Below are positions 20,801 through 31,459 of a stretch of DNA of 64,000 nt, piece by piece (within the stretch, counting starts at the first letter, position 1; every line of letters begins with the position of its first letter). Both the position numbers and the translations under genes were made by a program. Source of the stretch: Bacillus sp. BGMRC 2118 (GTDB taxonomy: Bacteria; Bacillota; Bacilli; Bacillales; SA4); assembly GCA_008364785.1 (NCBI GenBank), contig VTTJ01000008.1, positions 204,917-268,916 on the forward strand, given 5' to 3'. Under the pieces are notes generated by a model. That model saw only the letters and a program-made list of their open reading frames with translations. It was not told the origin of the DNA and did no database searches.

Positions 20801-21831
20801 TGTTCGTAGCTGATGGTGGCGATGGTTATGAAGTATTTAAGAAAGCTAAAGATGAAGGACGTATTACTGAGCTTTACATTGTAGATTTTGAAGTTCTTGC
20901 TTCATATTTTGAAGCGAATAGTCCTTTGGCTCCAGTTGTAGAGGGAAGAATTATTCAAGAACAAGAGCCTACAAGTGAAAACCCAGGTGATGGAAACAAC
21001 CCAGGTGATGGAAACAACCCAGGTGATGGAAACAACCCAGGTGATGGAAACAACCCAGGTGACGGAAACAACCCAGGTGATGGAAACAACCCAGGTGATG
21101 GAAACAATCCAGGTAACGGAAACAACCCAGGTAACACAAACAAACCGGTTGTGACAAAACCAGAAGTTAAGAATGGGAAAGCAGCAGTATCAGATTCTGA
21201 TATAGCGAAGGTAGAAAAGGACGGAACGTTAGTAATCGATGTTAAAGGAAATGATTCAGCTACAGTTAATCTGTCAGCTAAACAAATTGAAACATTAAAG
21301 GAAAAGGGAGCTTCACTTGTTATTAATAATGATCATGTTGAACTTCAAATTCCATTAAGTAATTTACCAGATGGTAAAGATATTTCAACATCAATTCAAA
21401 AGCTAAAAGACATCGAAGAAGCTGTTAGCAGTGTATATGACTTTACGATTTATGCAGACGGAAAGGCAATCCACACGTTTGATAAGCCGATTACACTAGT
21501 TTTTGATATTGATGTGAAAAAAGTGAAAAATACTGATGATTTAAAAGTTTACTATTTTAATGAAACGACTAAGAAGTGGGAGTTAGTACCAGGTGCAGTA
21601 TATAAGGATGGCAAAGTATATGTTGATACAAATCACTTCAGTACATTTGCTGTATTTGAAGTAAAAGAATCAAACAAGACTATACTTGAAAACATTCCTG
21701 CTCCTGAATTAGGGAAGAAACTTCCTAATACAGCTACAAGTTACTATAATCTCTTATTAATTGGAGGAGTATTAGTACTTGCTGGTACAATACTATACTT
21801 TGTACAAAGACGAAGAAAAGTTCAAGTCTAA
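14812..21831 (+). CDS. Giant cell-wall-anchored multidomain 5'-nucleotidase/phosphoesterase (YhcR/YfkN-like)
   Basis: A 2339-residue surface protein. Signal peptide ends AYA-ETP (~38). Domains by approximate residue: lamin-tail-like (45-170), two OB folds (225-425), two Ig-like (430-630), a PHP-type metal-dependent phosphoesterase (635-945; [24 protein letters not shown]), a CARDB-like domain (990-1095), a glutamine-amidotransferase-like domain (1100-1360), two OB folds (1365-1550), a calcineurin-like 5'-nucleotidase (1555-1815; NDIHAN, GNHEFD, GGHSHTM) and its C-terminal domain (1845-2030). A NPGDGN repeat, a stalk domain and the sorting signal LPNTA-helix-RRRKVQV (~2303) follow. It would degrade extracellular nucleic acids or nucleotides to release phosphate and nucleosides. 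Start is TTG after AAAGGAGAG. No sortase gene is in the window. Confidence 0.9.
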   Translation: MSFLKKKKSKKIVSSFLAGLIFIGTIAPNVTVSKAYAETPAADHIVISEVYGGGGNKDAEYKNDFIELYNPTEVEVSLEGWSVQYTSAKGVFSSNKTELTGVIKPKSYYLIQQAAGSGGTKNLPAPDVTGTIGMSGTEGKIALVKSTDYVTGKNDSNVVDFIGIGSATESEGTATGKMSNTTSAQRVDPNVDTNDNSVDFKLDAPTPLNSKGETGEDTPPPSTEPVNKTIEEIRTVDSNGRPTLEGSIVILEGVVTAKLESANTDNIYIQDEKGNGVVVRKSNTKSEDIQLGNKVTVQGKVDFFNGLTQVSYESITKLTETNEVPVPKLVTIDEITTFATAEKLEGSLVTFVGKATNIPTTTAGSGYNVTFSDESDKAITLRVESTTGIVPSDVLKQGQFYEVTGVVGQYDSSSPYTSGYQVNPRQTTDFKETNPLSLVHEPLKTVYTENDVTFTAEAKNADKVTVYYREKGTVEYTSLLLTKGEDNIYSAALNASSVPQSGFEYYLEAVSANEEPKFVGLAESPIVVEVIEDTFGPTIEAETPMNGTRVENVRPEIAVFVTDASGIDEESITVKVDSTQLTSGVTYEEDQIKISLGKDLNLGKHTVEVRVKDSKGNESTHTWTFEVVEVFTGGGHFRGTTHNHTNISHDGSGTPVQAVEAAKKYNYDFFAFSDHSHDIDTDLIDKDTVDREGNPERTGGEEWKLTKDVANQYTKNGEFVVFPAFEMTSTTWGHSNVFGTENFIDRKQAGGKYQNLSNYYAWILSYDDAVAQFNHPGWPEGAFNHFMPYDANVDRLFTMLEVGNGSGHYAYDNQEDTYLSALDLGWKVAPTYGEDNHDGTWGETNFRTVVVADDLTEASLLHAMKNLRVYMTEDPNFTLDFLANGRYMGSTVDGTKLNFTVKGNDLVSESKSMPEYNYLKTGYVSNDAVAKVELISNGKKVIDSFEPNTTDFEWNPSVDVTGQQWFVVKVTQKDGERIYSAPIWSEEVPYDVKVSGLGVVGDTIISGNPATLESGITNLGTNDIATLNVNFYVDEVKEANLIGKTTISNLKSKSVQTASVVWEEPTAGDHTLIAVIDTIESDSKVDNQFNRPVVVKQQLGLTVLIDAAHENDNTSADPNVSYKDNMKLFTKLVRNQGYTVKENTQPLTAEILSNVKVLVLTQQNNKDLTAEENQAISDFVKNGGSLFLLGKSNYKNSLVTGNNDLLQLMGSTIQISNDGIFDDSKEGNFWSTPLTMKHAVQLHPGLVDNYLTDRVSFINYYSGASLHKVGNEPLVNSDSVTIIASGNETTYQNFAVKDAYIYDKVSDAEGGSAIPAIASESIGEGQVLVTGMNILNDKQLDEGYDEVGNDEFALNAINWLAGRGTEIKNIGEARDLETGSDVVVEGTVTSNTDTFFDAFYIQDETGGIFAYKEIPNADALKLGDKVRVYGKIKTFEGDLELEFDSFDTDVIKIGEGEPLSPKKMKTLDASKDSNQGQLVKVTGKVIKKYDANSYVIDDGSGEILVFTDGYIVEKTGAVPNLKVGDKLEAVGLTSTFSDGKRIRVRDTKELKKIDGLDLSIMHVNDIHANVQKYPKLITAVHQVRSEHDNTLLLNAGDVFSGTLYFKQYQGLADLEFLNSLNFDAMTLGNHEFDKDSQTLANFIKDANFPIVSSNVNVTNDAVLSPYYVDSLTNAAEGGKIYPAIVKTIEGDKVGIFGLTTEETTILASPSKDIEFENAIEKAGKTVEMLEEAGVNKIIALSHLGYTPDVELAQSVDGIDVIVGGHSHTMLTKPVVIDKEEPTVIVQANEYLNYLGQLDVSFNENGVVTSNNGVLLDLAGFEEDAAAKERVAELDEPIEDLKKTVVGSTDIMLNGERGDVRTKETNLGNLIADAMVQKANEYIPTTIGLQNGGGIRASINKEGLADYDVTLGDVLTVMPYENQLVALHLTGAEVWEALEHSVSEVETAQGKFSQVSGLRFKYDVNKAPGERVWLVEVKTETGYKAINLQETYSVATNLFVADGGDGYEVFKKAKDEGRITELYIVDFEVLASYFEANSPLAPVVEGRIIQEQEPTSENPGDGNNPGDGNNPGDGNNPGDGNNPGDGNNPGDGNNPGDGNNPGNGNNPGNTNKPVVTKPEVKNGKAAVSDSDIAKVEKDGTLVIDVKGNDSATVNLSAKQIETLKEKGASLVINNDHVELQIPLSNLPDGKDISTSIQKLKDIEEAVSSVYDFTIYADGKAIHTFDKPITLVFDIDVKKVKNTDDLKVYYFNETTKKWELVPGAVYKDGKVYVDTNHFSTFAVFEVKESNKTILENIPAPELGKKLPNTATSYYNLLLIGGVLVLAGTILYFVQRRRKVQV
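20980..21141 (+). repeat. Nine tandem 18-bp repeats encoding NPGDGN
   Basis: Seven NPGDGN units followed by NPGNGN and NPGNTN. The nucleotide units are nearly identical (a few third-position changes), so copy number can change by slippage. The block probably spaces the enzyme from the wall anchor. Confidence 0.95.
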
Positions 21832-21848
21832 GTAGAAATTTACAAAAG

Positions 21849-21880
21849 AAAAAGCATGTTCCTGATGGAACATGCTTTTT
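21849..21880 (+). terminator. Terminator of the nucleotidase gene
   Basis: AAAAAGCATGTTCC / GGAACATGCTTTTT hairpin with a T run. Confidence 0.92.
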
Positions 21881-21975
21881 CTAATACTGTCGTTATATCT
21901 TTTGAAATAATAGGTATGATTATCATGTATAATAGTTTCATAGTAACCATTATTTAATAGGAAAGTGGAATCCAT

Positions 21976-23061
21976 ATGCAACAGAACTCCTTTAAATTTA
22001 ACGATTATAATACTGAATTAATTTTCTCTTTATTACGATGGATCTTTTTGTTAGGTGCAGTCGTATTATTTTATTTTCCTCCTGTAGCGAAAGAGTTAAA
22101 TTATGAGTTACACACTTTTAACGTCTTATTAGTGGTCGGTTTTTTCTATATGGCCATAACACAGCTGACTCTACATTATTTATCGAATAACCAACGCGTT
22201 TTTAGCTTTTTAACAAAAGCCGGTGTTGTATTTGACTTTATTGCTTTTATTTGGTTGCTTATGCTTTCAGGAGGTGTAGAAAGCTTATTGTTTCCGATTG
22301 CTTATTTAATCGTTATGCATGCAACGATTTATTGGCGTATCATTGGCTCAATTATTTCCATTTCGTCTGTCGGTATTGCATATACAGTCATTTTATTCAT
22401 CCAATTCAAGACTGTAACACCAGTAGTGCTTATACATTTTATTCTTAACATGAGTTTTTTACTAATATTAGGGATGTTCGGAGCTCTTATCGTTTATCGA
22501 GAGAGAAAGCATCAATCAGAGAAAAATACATACAAAACACTGGTTAGTAAAGATTTCTTGACCGGTCTATCTAATCACAGACATTTCCAGGAACATCTCA
22601 TTGAATGTGGTAATAGAGATGTAACTCTAGCCATGTTAGATATTGACTATTTTAAAAGAGTTAATGATATGTATGGACATGTGATAGGTGATCGTGTATT
22701 AACGAAAATGGGAGAAATTCTCATGAATACAATACCAGAGGGAAAAGGACTTTCATTTAGATATGGTGGGGAAGAATTTGCGATATTGTTTTATACTTCA
22801 GATGGTAATGAGGTTAAGTCATATCTAACATCGCTAAATGAAAAGTTACATGAGACGATATTTGAAGTTGAAAATGATACGTTCTCAATAACAATTAGTA
22901 TTGGTGTATGTAGTAAGCAAAGTAATGAAAAATTAAATCATCATTTTGTCATGCATGCAGATTCACTGTTGTATAAAGCAAAAAAAATGGGAAGAAACCA
23001 GGCGATATTTGAGGATGGAACAATTTTAAAGAACAACTTTGAGTCTATGTTTATATCTTAA
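21976..23061 (+). CDS. Membrane-bound GGDEF diguanylate cyclase
   Basis: A 361-residue protein with about six N-terminal helices (to ~180) and a GGDEF domain. The active site is RYGGEEFAIL, and the LTGLSNHRHF and MLDIDYFKRVNDMYGH segments are intact, so it should make cyclic-di-GMP from two GTP. There is no RxxD inhibitory site five residues before GGEEF, so product inhibition there is not expected. Only 30 bases separate it from the HD-GYP gene downstream, so the two are probably co-transcribed. Confidence 0.9.
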   Translation: MQQNSFKFNDYNTELIFSLLRWIFLLGAVVLFYFPPVAKELNYELHTFNVLLVVGFFYMAITQLTLHYLSNNQRVFSFLTKAGVVFDFIAFIWLLMLSGGVESLLFPIAYLIVMHATIYWRIIGSIISISSVGIAYTVILFIQFKTVTPVVLIHFILNMSFLLILGMFGALIVYRERKHQSEKNTYKTLVSKDFLTGLSNHRHFQEHLIECGNRDVTLAMLDIDYFKRVNDMYGHVIGDRVLTKMGEILMNTIPEGKGLSFRYGGEEFAILFYTSDGNEVKSYLTSLNEKLHETIFEVENDTFSITISIGVCSKQSNEKLNHHFVMHADSLLYKAKKMGRNQAIFEDGTILKNNFESMFIS

Positions 23062-23091
23062 ACTAGTAAACTGTTTGTGAGGTTATGCTGA

Positions 23092-24195
23092 ATGAAAAAA
23101 TTAGTCTATGCAACGTGGTTCGGTACTTCAGTTAGTGCATTGTTTATAACTTCATATTCCACTTATATTTTAAAGGAAGAATTATCGAGGGAGTCCATAT
23201 GTACGTTACTAGCAGTTTTAATTGCTTATTTTCCATATGTATTGATTCGGCAATATGTGAGTAAAAACTTCAGAAGACTTCTGTTTTTGTTAATCACAAC
23301 TAGTGTTATTGCGAGTATATATTATTTGGCTCCGTACATAGGACTTGTCATTTTTTATATGATTCCCATTTATGCTGTATTGTTTAAGAATAAAATCTAC
23401 TTTGTTTTTGCCTTTTTTACATCTTTACTCAGTTATATTATTGTCTTAAGCTTACAACCATTCACTTCATTTAACCCTTTATATGAACTTATTCAATTAT
23501 TAGCATTTTTCATTTATACCGTGATTTTATATTACGTCTCAACAGTGTCAGCCAAACAGGAAAAGTTAAATTCGATGTATACGAAGACAATGGAGGCACT
23601 CGTGTTAGCGATTGAAGCGAAGGATGAGTATACGAGGGGACATTCAACGAGAGTTTCTGAATATAGCATGATATTAGGTACATATTTGAAGTCAAATGGT
23701 TTTCCGGTAGATTTAGAAGTGCTTAGAATCAGCTCATTATTACATGATATAGGTAAAGTGAATATTCCAATTGAGATTTTACAGAAGAAAGGAAAATTGA
23801 CAGAGAAGGAATATGAAGAAATTAAAAAGCATCCAACCTTTGGTGCCGAAATTGCAATAAGTTTAGAATTTCCGAAAGAGATCACAGAGCCTATTTTGTA
23901 TCATCATGAAAGGAAGGATGGTAATGGCTACCCACATGGGTTAGAAGGTGCCAATATCCCTCTGCTTGCCAGAATTATTTCTATAGCAGATACATTTGAT
24001 GCGCTGACAACGAACCGGTCATATAGGTCTGCATTTTCCATTTATGAAGCAAAGGATATCATCATTGAAAACAGTGGAACTCAATTTGATGATGAATTAA
24101 TTACGTATTTTGTTGAATGTTTTCCATTACTCAAAACTAGAGCAGAACAGTTAATTGAATTGGAACGTCAGTTAACGAGTGCTATGGTAGAATAA
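23092..24195 (+). CDS. Membrane-bound HD-GYP phosphohydrolase
   Basis: A 367-residue protein with about five N-terminal helices (to ~150) and an HD-GYP domain: RGHSTRVSEY, LLHDIGKVNIP, KHPTFGAEI, HHERKDGNGYP and ADTFDALTTNR. The GYP triplet is complete, so cyclic-di-GMP hydrolysis is the likely activity. Its N-terminal membrane layout parallels that of the cyclase just upstream. The pair therefore encodes opposing enzymes that may sense related signals. Confidence 0.88.
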   Translation: MKKLVYATWFGTSVSALFITSYSTYILKEELSRESICTLLAVLIAYFPYVLIRQYVSKNFRRLLFLLITTSVIASIYYLAPYIGLVIFYMIPIYAVLFKNKIYFVFAFFTSLLSYIIVLSLQPFTSFNPLYELIQLLAFFIYTVILYYVSTVSAKQEKLNSMYTKTMEALVLAIEAKDEYTRGHSTRVSEYSMILGTYLKSNGFPVDLEVLRISSLLHDIGKVNIPIEILQKKGKLTEKEYEEIKKHPTFGAEIAISLEFPKEITEPILYHHERKDGNGYPHGLEGANIPLLARIISIADTFDALTTNRSYRSAFSIYEAKDIIIENSGTQFDDELITYFVECFPLLKTRAEQLIELERQLTSAMVE

Positions 24196-24205
24196 TTAGA
24201 CAAAG

Positions 24206-24233
24206 AAAGGCACACATTCCCCGTGTGCCTTTT
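24206..24233. terminator. Bidirectional terminator between the HD-GYP gene and clpE
   Basis: AAAGGCACAC / GTGTGCCTTTT hairpin with T-rich flanks on both strands, placed between two convergent genes. Confidence 0.85.
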
Positions 24234-24244
24234 CATTATTTACC

Positions 24245-26350
24245 TTATGGTGACTGTACTTTCAACTCATTTTCTATCGTAATGACTTCAAATTCTTTAA
24301 TTTCCGGGTTATCAATGAGAAGGTCCGTAATTTGGTCTTCAACGTGTTCTTGAATAGTTCTGCGTAGTGGTCTTGCTCCAAATGAAGGAGAATAGCCAAG
24401 TTTCGCCAGAAGAGCTTTTGCATCATCAGATATTGTAATGGTCATATTTTGTTCTTGCAGCATCTCATTTAACTCAGTTATCATGATGTCTGTTATTTGA
24501 ATCATATGTTCTTCCGTTAATTGTTCAAATTCAATAATGGCATCAAATCTGTTTAAAAATTCCGGTTTAAAGTAGGAGCGTAAAGATTCCATAACAGAAG
24601 TAGTGCCTGTGTCTGAAGATTTTTCAAATCCTACTGAGATTCTCTTATCTGTCACACCCGCATTACTAGTCATAATGATGACAGTATCTTTAAAGTTGAC
24701 GGTTCTTCCTTGACTGTCTGTCAATCTGCCATCTTCTAATAGTTGAAGGAACATATGCTGTACGTCAGGATGTGCTTTTTCAATTTCATCAAGCAAAATG
24801 ATACTATAAGGATTTCGTCTAACCTTTTCCGTTAATTGTCCTGCTTCTTCGTGCCCTACATAACCAGGAGGTGATCCAATTAATTTCGATACAGAATGCT
24901 TTTCCATATATTCACTCATATCTAATCGAACCATTGCTTCCTTAGAACCAAATAGCTCCATTGCTAGTTGTTTCGTAACTTCTGTTTTCCCAACTCCTGT
25001 TGGCCCAACGAATAGGAATGAACCAATTGGACGGTGTTTTGCCTTTAATCCGGCTCGACTTCTTCTAATTGCTTTTGAAACTTTTTCAACCGCAGTATGT
25101 TGTCCAATTACCTTTTTCGACAAAGAGTCTGCAAGATTTTTCATTTTCTCCTGGTCATTTTGTTTTAATTTACCAACCGGAATTCCTGTTTGCTTTTCAA
25201 TGATTTTTTGAATATCCCAAACCTCTACAATGGATTTTTCATTTGTAGCTTCAGCCAGTTTCTTTTCTAACTTTATTTCTTCCATGCGTAACTTTGCCGC
25301 TAGCTCGTAGTTTTCCTCACTGGCAGCAAATTCTTTTTCTTTTGCAATTAATTCTAGTTTTTCTTGAATATTCTTTGTTGAGCCTGACAGCGCAGACAGG
25401 TTTTTCTTGGAACCGGCTTCATCTAATAGGTCAATGGCTTTGTCTGGTAAAAAGCGATCTTGAATATAACGGTGTGATAACGTTACACAAGCCTCAATTG
25501 CTTCATCGCTATATGTGACCTCATGATAGTCTTCATATTTTGATTGAATGCCTTTTAAAATTTCAATAGCTTGATGAATAGTAGGCTCATTTACGATAAT
25601 TGGTTGGAAGCGTCTCTCGAGTGCTGCATCTTTTTCAATTTTACGATATTCCTTTAATGTTGTAGCACCAACCAATTGTATTTCACCTCGTGCTAATGCT
25701 GGTTTTAGTATATTTCCTGCATCCATTGAACCTTCTGCAGAACCGGCACCAACAAGCATATGAATTTCATCTATAAATAGGATGATATTTTTTCTTGTTT
25801 GCAGCTCTGAGATAATTTGTTTCATGCGGTCTTCAAATTGGCCGCGAACAGCTGTACCTGCAACTAATGCTGCAACATCGAGTAAATATACTTCTTTCTT
25901 TAAAAGTTTCGAAGGCACAGAACCTTCTATGATTTTTAGAGCGAGTCCTTCTACAACAGCTGTTTTACCAACACCAGGCTCGCCAATTAGTACTGGGTTA
26001 TTTTTATTTCTACGATTTAGTATTTCAATTACTCGGTCTACTTCATCCTGACGACCAATAACTGGATCAATTAGTCCTGCACGTGCCACATTCGTAAGAT
26101 TACGTCCAAATTGATCGAGGACACCGTTTCCTTGGTTAGGTTTTTTTGTTTGTCCTTGTTGATTCTTTTGCATTCCATCAAAGAATTGCTCAAATGGTTG
26201 ATTAGTGGAGTGAAATCCAGCTGGTATTTTCATATTGTTTTTCTCTTCTGCATAGCATGTATGACATAGTTGATATTGTTTTCTTTCATTATTTAGTTGA
26301 AAATTTACTAATACAGATGCTTCATTTTGATTACATTTTTGACAAATCAT
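24245..26350 (-). CDS. clpE: ATP-dependent Clp protease ATPase subunit ClpE
   Basis: A 701-residue class I Clp/Hsp100 unfoldase that works with ClpP. The N-terminal zinc finger (CQKC…CHTC) is the hallmark that separates ClpE from ClpC. AAA+ module 1 carries [13 protein letters not shown] and module 2 [13 protein letters not shown], with a UVR-like coiled segment between and the Walker [14 protein letters not shown] region. The ATG at 26350 follows TTGGAGG and begins with MICQKC, so the longer reading frame is rejected. Two CtsR boxes lie upstream, predicting repression by CtsR and induction by heat. No ctsR or clpP is in the window. Confidence 0.95.
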   Translation of the reverse strand: MICQKCNQNEASVLVNFQLNNERKQYQLCHTCYAEEKNNMKIPAGFHSTNQPFEQFFDGMQKNQQGQTKKPNQGNGVLDQFGRNLTNVARAGLIDPVIGRQDEVDRVIEILNRRNKNNPVLIGEPGVGKTAVVEGLALKIIEGSVPSKLLKKEVYLLDVAALVAGTAVRGQFEDRMKQIISELQTRKNIILFIDEIHMLVGAGSAEGSMDAGNILKPALARGEIQLVGATTLKEYRKIEKDAALERRFQPIIVNEPTIHQAIEILKGIQSKYEDYHEVTYSDEAIEACVTLSHRYIQDRFLPDKAIDLLDEAGSKKNLSALSGSTKNIQEKLELIAKEKEFAASEENYELAAKLRMEEIKLEKKLAEATNEKSIVEVWDIQKIIEKQTGIPVGKLKQNDQEKMKNLADSLSKKVIGQHTAVEKVSKAIRRSRAGLKAKHRPIGSFLFVGPTGVGKTEVTKQLAMELFGSKEAMVRLDMSEYMEKHSVSKLIGSPPGYVGHEEAGQLTEKVRRNPYSIILLDEIEKAHPDVQHMFLQLLEDGRLTDSQGRTVNFKDTVIIMTSNAGVTDKRISVGFEKSSDTGTTSVMESLRSYFKPEFLNRFDAIIEFEQLTEEHMIQITDIMITELNEMLQEQNMTITISDDAKALLAKLGYSPSFGARPLRRTIQEHVEDQITDLLIDNPEIKEFEVITIENELKVQSP

Positions 26351-26377
26351 ATGTGATTCCTCCAATATATAAAATGA

Positions 26378-26395
26378 TTTGACCAACTTTGACCT
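26378..26395 (-). promoter_or_regulatory. CtsR operator, proximal
   Basis: On the minus strand AGGTCAAAGTTGGTCAAA matches the tandem CtsR heptad (A/GGTCAAA-NNN-GGTCAAA) almost exactly, about 28 bp before the clpE start. Confidence 0.88.
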
Positions 26396-26411
26396 TCTGA
26401 CATTATTTTAC

Positions 26412-26428
26412 CTTGACCATTTTTGACT
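26412..26428 (-). promoter_or_regulatory. CtsR operator, distal
   Basis: On the minus strand AGTCAAAAATGGTCAAG matches the CtsR tandem heptad with one weakened base in each half. Together with the proximal site it forms a double operator. Confidence 0.8.
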
Positions 26429-26535
26429 TTCAAATAATATGTTTTGGAAGTAAAGGAAATTATTGCTATAAATAAACTGGAAAAAGATGTATGATAAGTA
26501 TATAGGTAAATATCCCTAAAGGGAGAGGTGGAGTA

Positions 26536-27030
26536 ATGAGTAAAAGTAATATTGTATTTGGATTAACCTTGATTTTGTTAGGAGTCTTGTTTTCCTTGCA
26601 ATCATTTGGAGTGATTGATCATTTTTGGAGTGCATTTTGGCCATTATTTTTAATAATTCCTGGAGTTATCTTTCATGTAGCCTTTTTTATTAGTGGTGCT
26701 AAAAGGAGTTTAGCAGGACTATTAGTACCTGGTGGGATTTTACTCGTTATCGGTTTACTATTTGTTTTTGAAAGTATGACATCATGGCAATTTTCTCATG
26801 CAACGTGGCCGATTTATTTGTACGCTGTGTCATTTGGATTATTTGAATTATATATTTTTGGCGGGAGAGAGCGTGGATTATTAATACCGGTTGGGATTTT
26901 AGCAACAGTTGGAACGGTATTTCTTGTAAACGAGTTACTGAGCTTTCAATTATTTAATTTATGGCCATTAATTTTAATTGCAGCTGGGTTTTATGTAATG
27001 ACTGGTCAGAAAAAGTCGAAGCAGGGCTAA
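26536..27030 (+). CDS. Small membrane protein with LiaI/LiaF-type helices
   Basis: A 164-residue membrane protein with five or six short helices in a repeated pattern (LTLILLGVLFSLQSFGVID, FWPLFLIIPGV, NLWPLILIAAGFYVM). The W/FPLxLIxxG repeats are typical of the small LiaI-LiaF-like transmembrane region found in Bacillus envelope-stress proteins. No partner kinase or PspC-type gene is adjacent. AGGGAGAGGTGG precedes the ATG. Confidence 0.75.
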   Translation: MSKSNIVFGLTLILLGVLFSLQSFGVIDHFWSAFWPLFLIIPGVIFHVAFFISGAKRSLAGLLVPGGILLVIGLLFVFESMTSWQFSHATWPIYLYAVSFGLFELYIFGGRERGLLIPVGILATVGTVFLVNELLSFQLFNLWPLILIAAGFYVMTGQKKSKQG

Positions 27031-27110
27031 CTTTCATCATACCTTTCATACATAACTTTTCTTTATTTCCGAGAAGATAGTAATGAAGTAATGTTGAAAG
27101 GAGTGATATT

Positions 27111-27242
27111 ATGACTCAGTCAAAACGTCAAAAGGAGCGTCAATTCAGAGCTAGAAAAGAAGCTCAAAATCCCCACGGTAAGGTGGATTCCTTCAAGGAG
27201 TTGGGTGAAGGAGTGGAAGGGAAAAATAACGAGAACCGTTAA
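27111..27242 (+). CDS. Small basic protein (43 aa), unknown
   Basis: Forty-three residues starting MTQSKRQKERQFRARKEAQN, strongly basic in the first half and Gly/Glu-rich in the second. A good AAAGGAGTGATATT site precedes the ATG and a clear terminator follows, so it looks like a genuine small gene. No family recognised. Confidence 0.55.
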   Translation: MTQSKRQKERQFRARKEAQNPHGKVDSFKELGEGVEGKNNENR

Positions 27243-27248
27243 GGAGCA

Positions 27249-27278
27249 TGCCACAGGTAATACTGTGGTATTTTTTTT
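27249..27278 (+). terminator. Terminator of the 43-aa gene
   Basis: ATGCCACAG / CTGTGGTAT hairpin followed by eight T. Confidence 0.88.
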
Positions 27279-27397
27279 GCGAGAATACTCTCATTATGAA
27301 AACACCTGTTAGTAAAATGAAGCATGTATACTTCATTAATCTGCTATATATATCAATATACTGCCAATCTATGCTATAATATCCCGAGTAGAATTAG

Positions 27398-29038
<1,641 letters not shown>

Positions 29039-29047
29039 TATATTGTG

Positions 29048-29080
29048 GCGCAGGTCCTGCTATGGGACTTGCGCTTTTTT
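29048..29080 (+). terminator. Terminator of ykpA
   Basis: GCGCAGGTCC / GGACTTGCGC hairpin followed by six T. Confidence 0.88.
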
Positions 29081-29220
29081 GTGATGGCTCACATCCATTA
29101 TATGGGGCGACTAAGATACTGTCTAAAATTGCATCCATCTCGTTCAACAATAGTTTATTTTCGTCTGAATTATTCCAACAATCATCCGAATTATCTAAAT
29201 AATACAACATTAGAAATAGA

Positions 29221-29250
29221 TTGTTAAAAATATACAATCTCAATTATAAT
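29221..29250 (+). promoter_or_regulatory. Promoter of the leader peptide / MFS unit
   Basis: TTGTTA (29221-29226), 18-bp spacer and TATAAT (29245-29250). Confidence 0.65.
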
Positions 29251-29281
29251 AAACTTAATTACTAGATTAGGAGGAATTTAC

Positions 29282-29347
29282 ATGTCAATCAAAACATTCT
29301 TATTACATACTGCAGGAGTAGCTATAGAGGGGTTACACAAAGCTTAA
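29282..29347 (+). CDS. 21-aa peptide, possible leader peptide of the MFS gene
   Basis: Encodes MSIKTFLLHTAGVAIEGLHK plus a final Ala, right after an excellent TAGGAGG site and 31 bases after a TATAAT box. It ends 104 bases before the MFS transporter. The 3' end of the peptide gene (CACAAAGCTTAA) can pair with CTTAAGTGTG just downstream. A second hairpin GGTATA/TATACC follows (29367-29384), and its CCCC tail could pair with the transporter's GGGGG ribosome site. This ladder is the usual layout of ribosome-stalling leaders before resistance genes. It could instead be a stand-alone small protein. Confidence 0.5.
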   Translation: MSIKTFLLHTAGVAIEGLHKA

Positions 29348-29451
29348 TAGTAAAATTCTTAAGTGTGGTATATACGAGTATACCCCTGTTTGACACTCCT
29401 GCTTTCACTCGATTATTTTATTTCGACTATAAGTAGGGGGAACGATTATTT

Positions 29452-30672
29452 ATGTTAAAAAACACGCTAGGTGCTTACAATTCACGAATTTTATTTTGGA
29501 TTCATTTCTTTGGAACAATGAGCTTTATTCAACCAGTGGTAACATTGTTTTATTTTGAAAGAGGAATTACGGAAACGGATCTAGTCATAATTATGATGTG
29601 CTGGAGTGGAGCTGTATTACTTGGGGAAGTTCCAACAGGAATATTTGCAGATAAATTCGGGGCAAAGCGTTCTTTTTTAGTAGGTTCTTTTGTTCAATTG
29701 GTAAGTGTAGGTTTACTTATTTTTGCAACTGAGCCTTGGATGTTCTTTGTAGCAAGTTTTTTAAACGGCTTTTCAGCTACGTTTTTCTCGGGTGCAGATG
29801 AAGCTTTATTATACGAATCACTAAAACTATCAAAAGATGAAGATAAAATGGATCAAGTAATGGGGAATATTCAATCTGCTACATTCTTAACGATGATTGG
29901 TACAGTTCTGCTTGGCTCTTTCTTGGCAAAGGACTTGGAAGACTCACAATTTGTATTGTTATTAGTGTTAGGAGTAATATGTCAATTCGTACAGTTGATA
30001 TTTGTTTTTTTCGTAAAGGAACCAGCCAAGATGGAATCCTTTCGTGAAAATCCATTCGAGCATATTGGGGAAGGCATTCGTGTGATTAAGAAGGCACCAC
30101 AGCTATTGTGGATGTTTCTTAATGTAACGGTTGTGTTTATACCAGCAGGGGCAATATTTGATAATTTTGACCAGCTCGTTTTAACAAGCGCAGGAGTACC
30201 TGTTATGTTAATTGGTGTACTTTATTCGATTGCTGCTTTAATAGGTTTTATTGCGTCACGTTCCATCGGCTGGATGACTAAGAAGTTTTCGGCTGTACTG
30301 TTAATGCATGGGACTGGGGGATTAGCTGTTATGAGCTTAATTGTCATCAGTCAATATGCTTCAACTATGTGGGTTGTATTAGCAGGATTTTTTATTCTTA
30401 GGTTTGTTCGAGCGATTCGATACCCGATTTATTCAAAGCTAAGTAATGAATACATTCCATCACATGTTAGAGCAACTACGATTTCATTACTTTCCGTACT
30501 TGACTCTGTGTTTGATCTTATTATTATGGGAACGGTAGCAGGAATTGCGGGATTTGGTCTACCAAACATACTTTTAATGTGTGGGGTAATCGCTTTAGTG
30601 GGGACATTTTTACCGATTCGTAAAGCGACACATCTGCAAATACAGGACGCAACTGTGAATAATGAAGTATAA
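29452..30672 (+). CDS. MFS transporter
   Basis: A 406-residue major facilitator with about 12 helices. The motif-A-like loop between helices 2 and 3 reads GIFADKFGAKRSF. It probably exports a small compound, but the substrate is unknown. TAGGGGG precedes the ATG. The upstream 104 bases carry alternative hairpins and a 21-codon reading frame, so expression may be controlled by translation of that peptide. A strong terminator closes the unit. Confidence 0.82.
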   Translation: MLKNTLGAYNSRILFWIHFFGTMSFIQPVVTLFYFERGITETDLVIIMMCWSGAVLLGEVPTGIFADKFGAKRSFLVGSFVQLVSVGLLIFATEPWMFFVASFLNGFSATFFSGADEALLYESLKLSKDEDKMDQVMGNIQSATFLTMIGTVLLGSFLAKDLEDSQFVLLLVLGVICQFVQLIFVFFVKEPAKMESFRENPFEHIGEGIRVIKKAPQLLWMFLNVTVVFIPAGAIFDNFDQLVLTSAGVPVMLIGVLYSIAALIGFIASRSIGWMTKKFSAVLLMHGTGGLAVMSLIVISQYASTMWVVLAGFFILRFVRAIRYPIYSKLSNEYIPSHVRATTISLLSVLDSVFDLIIMGTVAGIAGFGLPNILLMCGVIALVGTFLPIRKATHLQIQDATVNNEV

Positions 30673-30685
30673 CATAGAATGAAGT

Positions 30686-30717
30686 AGGTCCAGCAATCAG
30701 GTTGCTGGACCTTTTTA
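30686..30717 (+). terminator. Terminator of the MFS gene
   Basis: AGGTCCAGCAA / TTGCTGGACCT hairpin followed by TTTT. Confidence 0.9.
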
Positions 30718-30718
30718 T

Positions 30719-31239
30719 TTAGCTTTTTTTCTCTATACTGTCCCATTCTTGTTTGAGACTCTGATAAGGGCTCAATATTCATTCTCAAATCGACGATAAT
30801 CCCTAAAGTGTCCCTCAGTTTTAAATCCTACTTTTTTATAACAAGCAATTGCTGAGGTGTTGAAGTCAAATACACGCAACTCAATTCTATGTAATTGTAA
30901 TTCTCCAAATCCAAATTCCACAAGTGCCCTTACCATTGAAGTACCAATACCTAAGCCATGATAGGAGGGGTTTACCAAGACTCTGGATATTGTTGCAGAT
31001 CGATGATATGCATGAATATTATCGAGTTCAATATGTTAGGCAACCTCATCATGAGTATTCACTACTTTAAATATTCTTCTGTTCGAAGGTGCCTCACTAC
31101 TGTAATGATAGAGTTGCTCATGATTTAATGGAAATGTAAAAATAGGACCTGCCCACTGTAAAAGTAATGCAGGAGAATCTATCCAGCTAATTAATCTGTC
31201 ATAGTCTACATTTTCAAACGGTAAAAGCTTTAACATCAT
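30719..31239 (-). pseudogene. GNAT acetyltransferase, broken by a stop codon and a frameshift
   Basis: Two pieces of one acetyltransferase lie in the same frame. The first ends THDEVA followed by TAA at 31036-31038. The frame continues HIELDNIHAYHRSATISRV and then the acetyl-CoA-binding loop HGLGIGTSMV and CYKKVGFKTEG. After RFENEY (30775) a missing G turns TGG into TGA; shifting the frame restores SPYQSLKQEW, the usual end of the family. Two independent lesions argue for a true pseudogene rather than one sequencing error. The start ATG still has GGAGGATA upstream. Confidence 0.85.
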
Positions 31240-31301
31240 TATCCTCCTCTGTATCTACTTATATATAAGACTAGCAGAAATAAAATAAATGAGAAACAAA
31301 A

Positions 31302-31356
31302 ACTTTAGCATACTAAAGGAACGGTGAGGGACCTCGTTCCTTTAAATTGCTAAAGT
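31302..31356. repeat. Long hairpin with 22-bp arms
   Basis: ACTTTAGCATACTAAAGGAACG pairs with the downstream arm at 19 of 22 positions around an 11-base loop. It sits between the broken acetyltransferase and the preQ1 riboswitch. Neither side carries a convincing U-tract, so a terminator role is doubtful. Confidence 0.6.
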
Positions 31357-31459
31357 AAGACTGGTAAGATTTTTTGCTTGTCGAATTATGTTTTTGTGTT
31401 ATAGTTAGTAAGTATGAAATTGAAAATTTAATGATTGTTTAGTGTGAATACACGAAACG

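Noticed and set aside
20980..21141. Direct repeats considered as a CRISPR array
   Set aside because: Units are contiguous 18-mers in frame with a protein and there are no spacers.
20955..21157. Antisense frames with PSPGLF- or HHLGCF-type repeats
   Set aside because: They are shadows of the NPGDGN tandem repeat in the nucleotidase gene.
26378..26428. Tandem GGTCAA sites considered as a phage or plasmid iteron
   Set aside because: Sequence and position match the CtsR operator of clpE.
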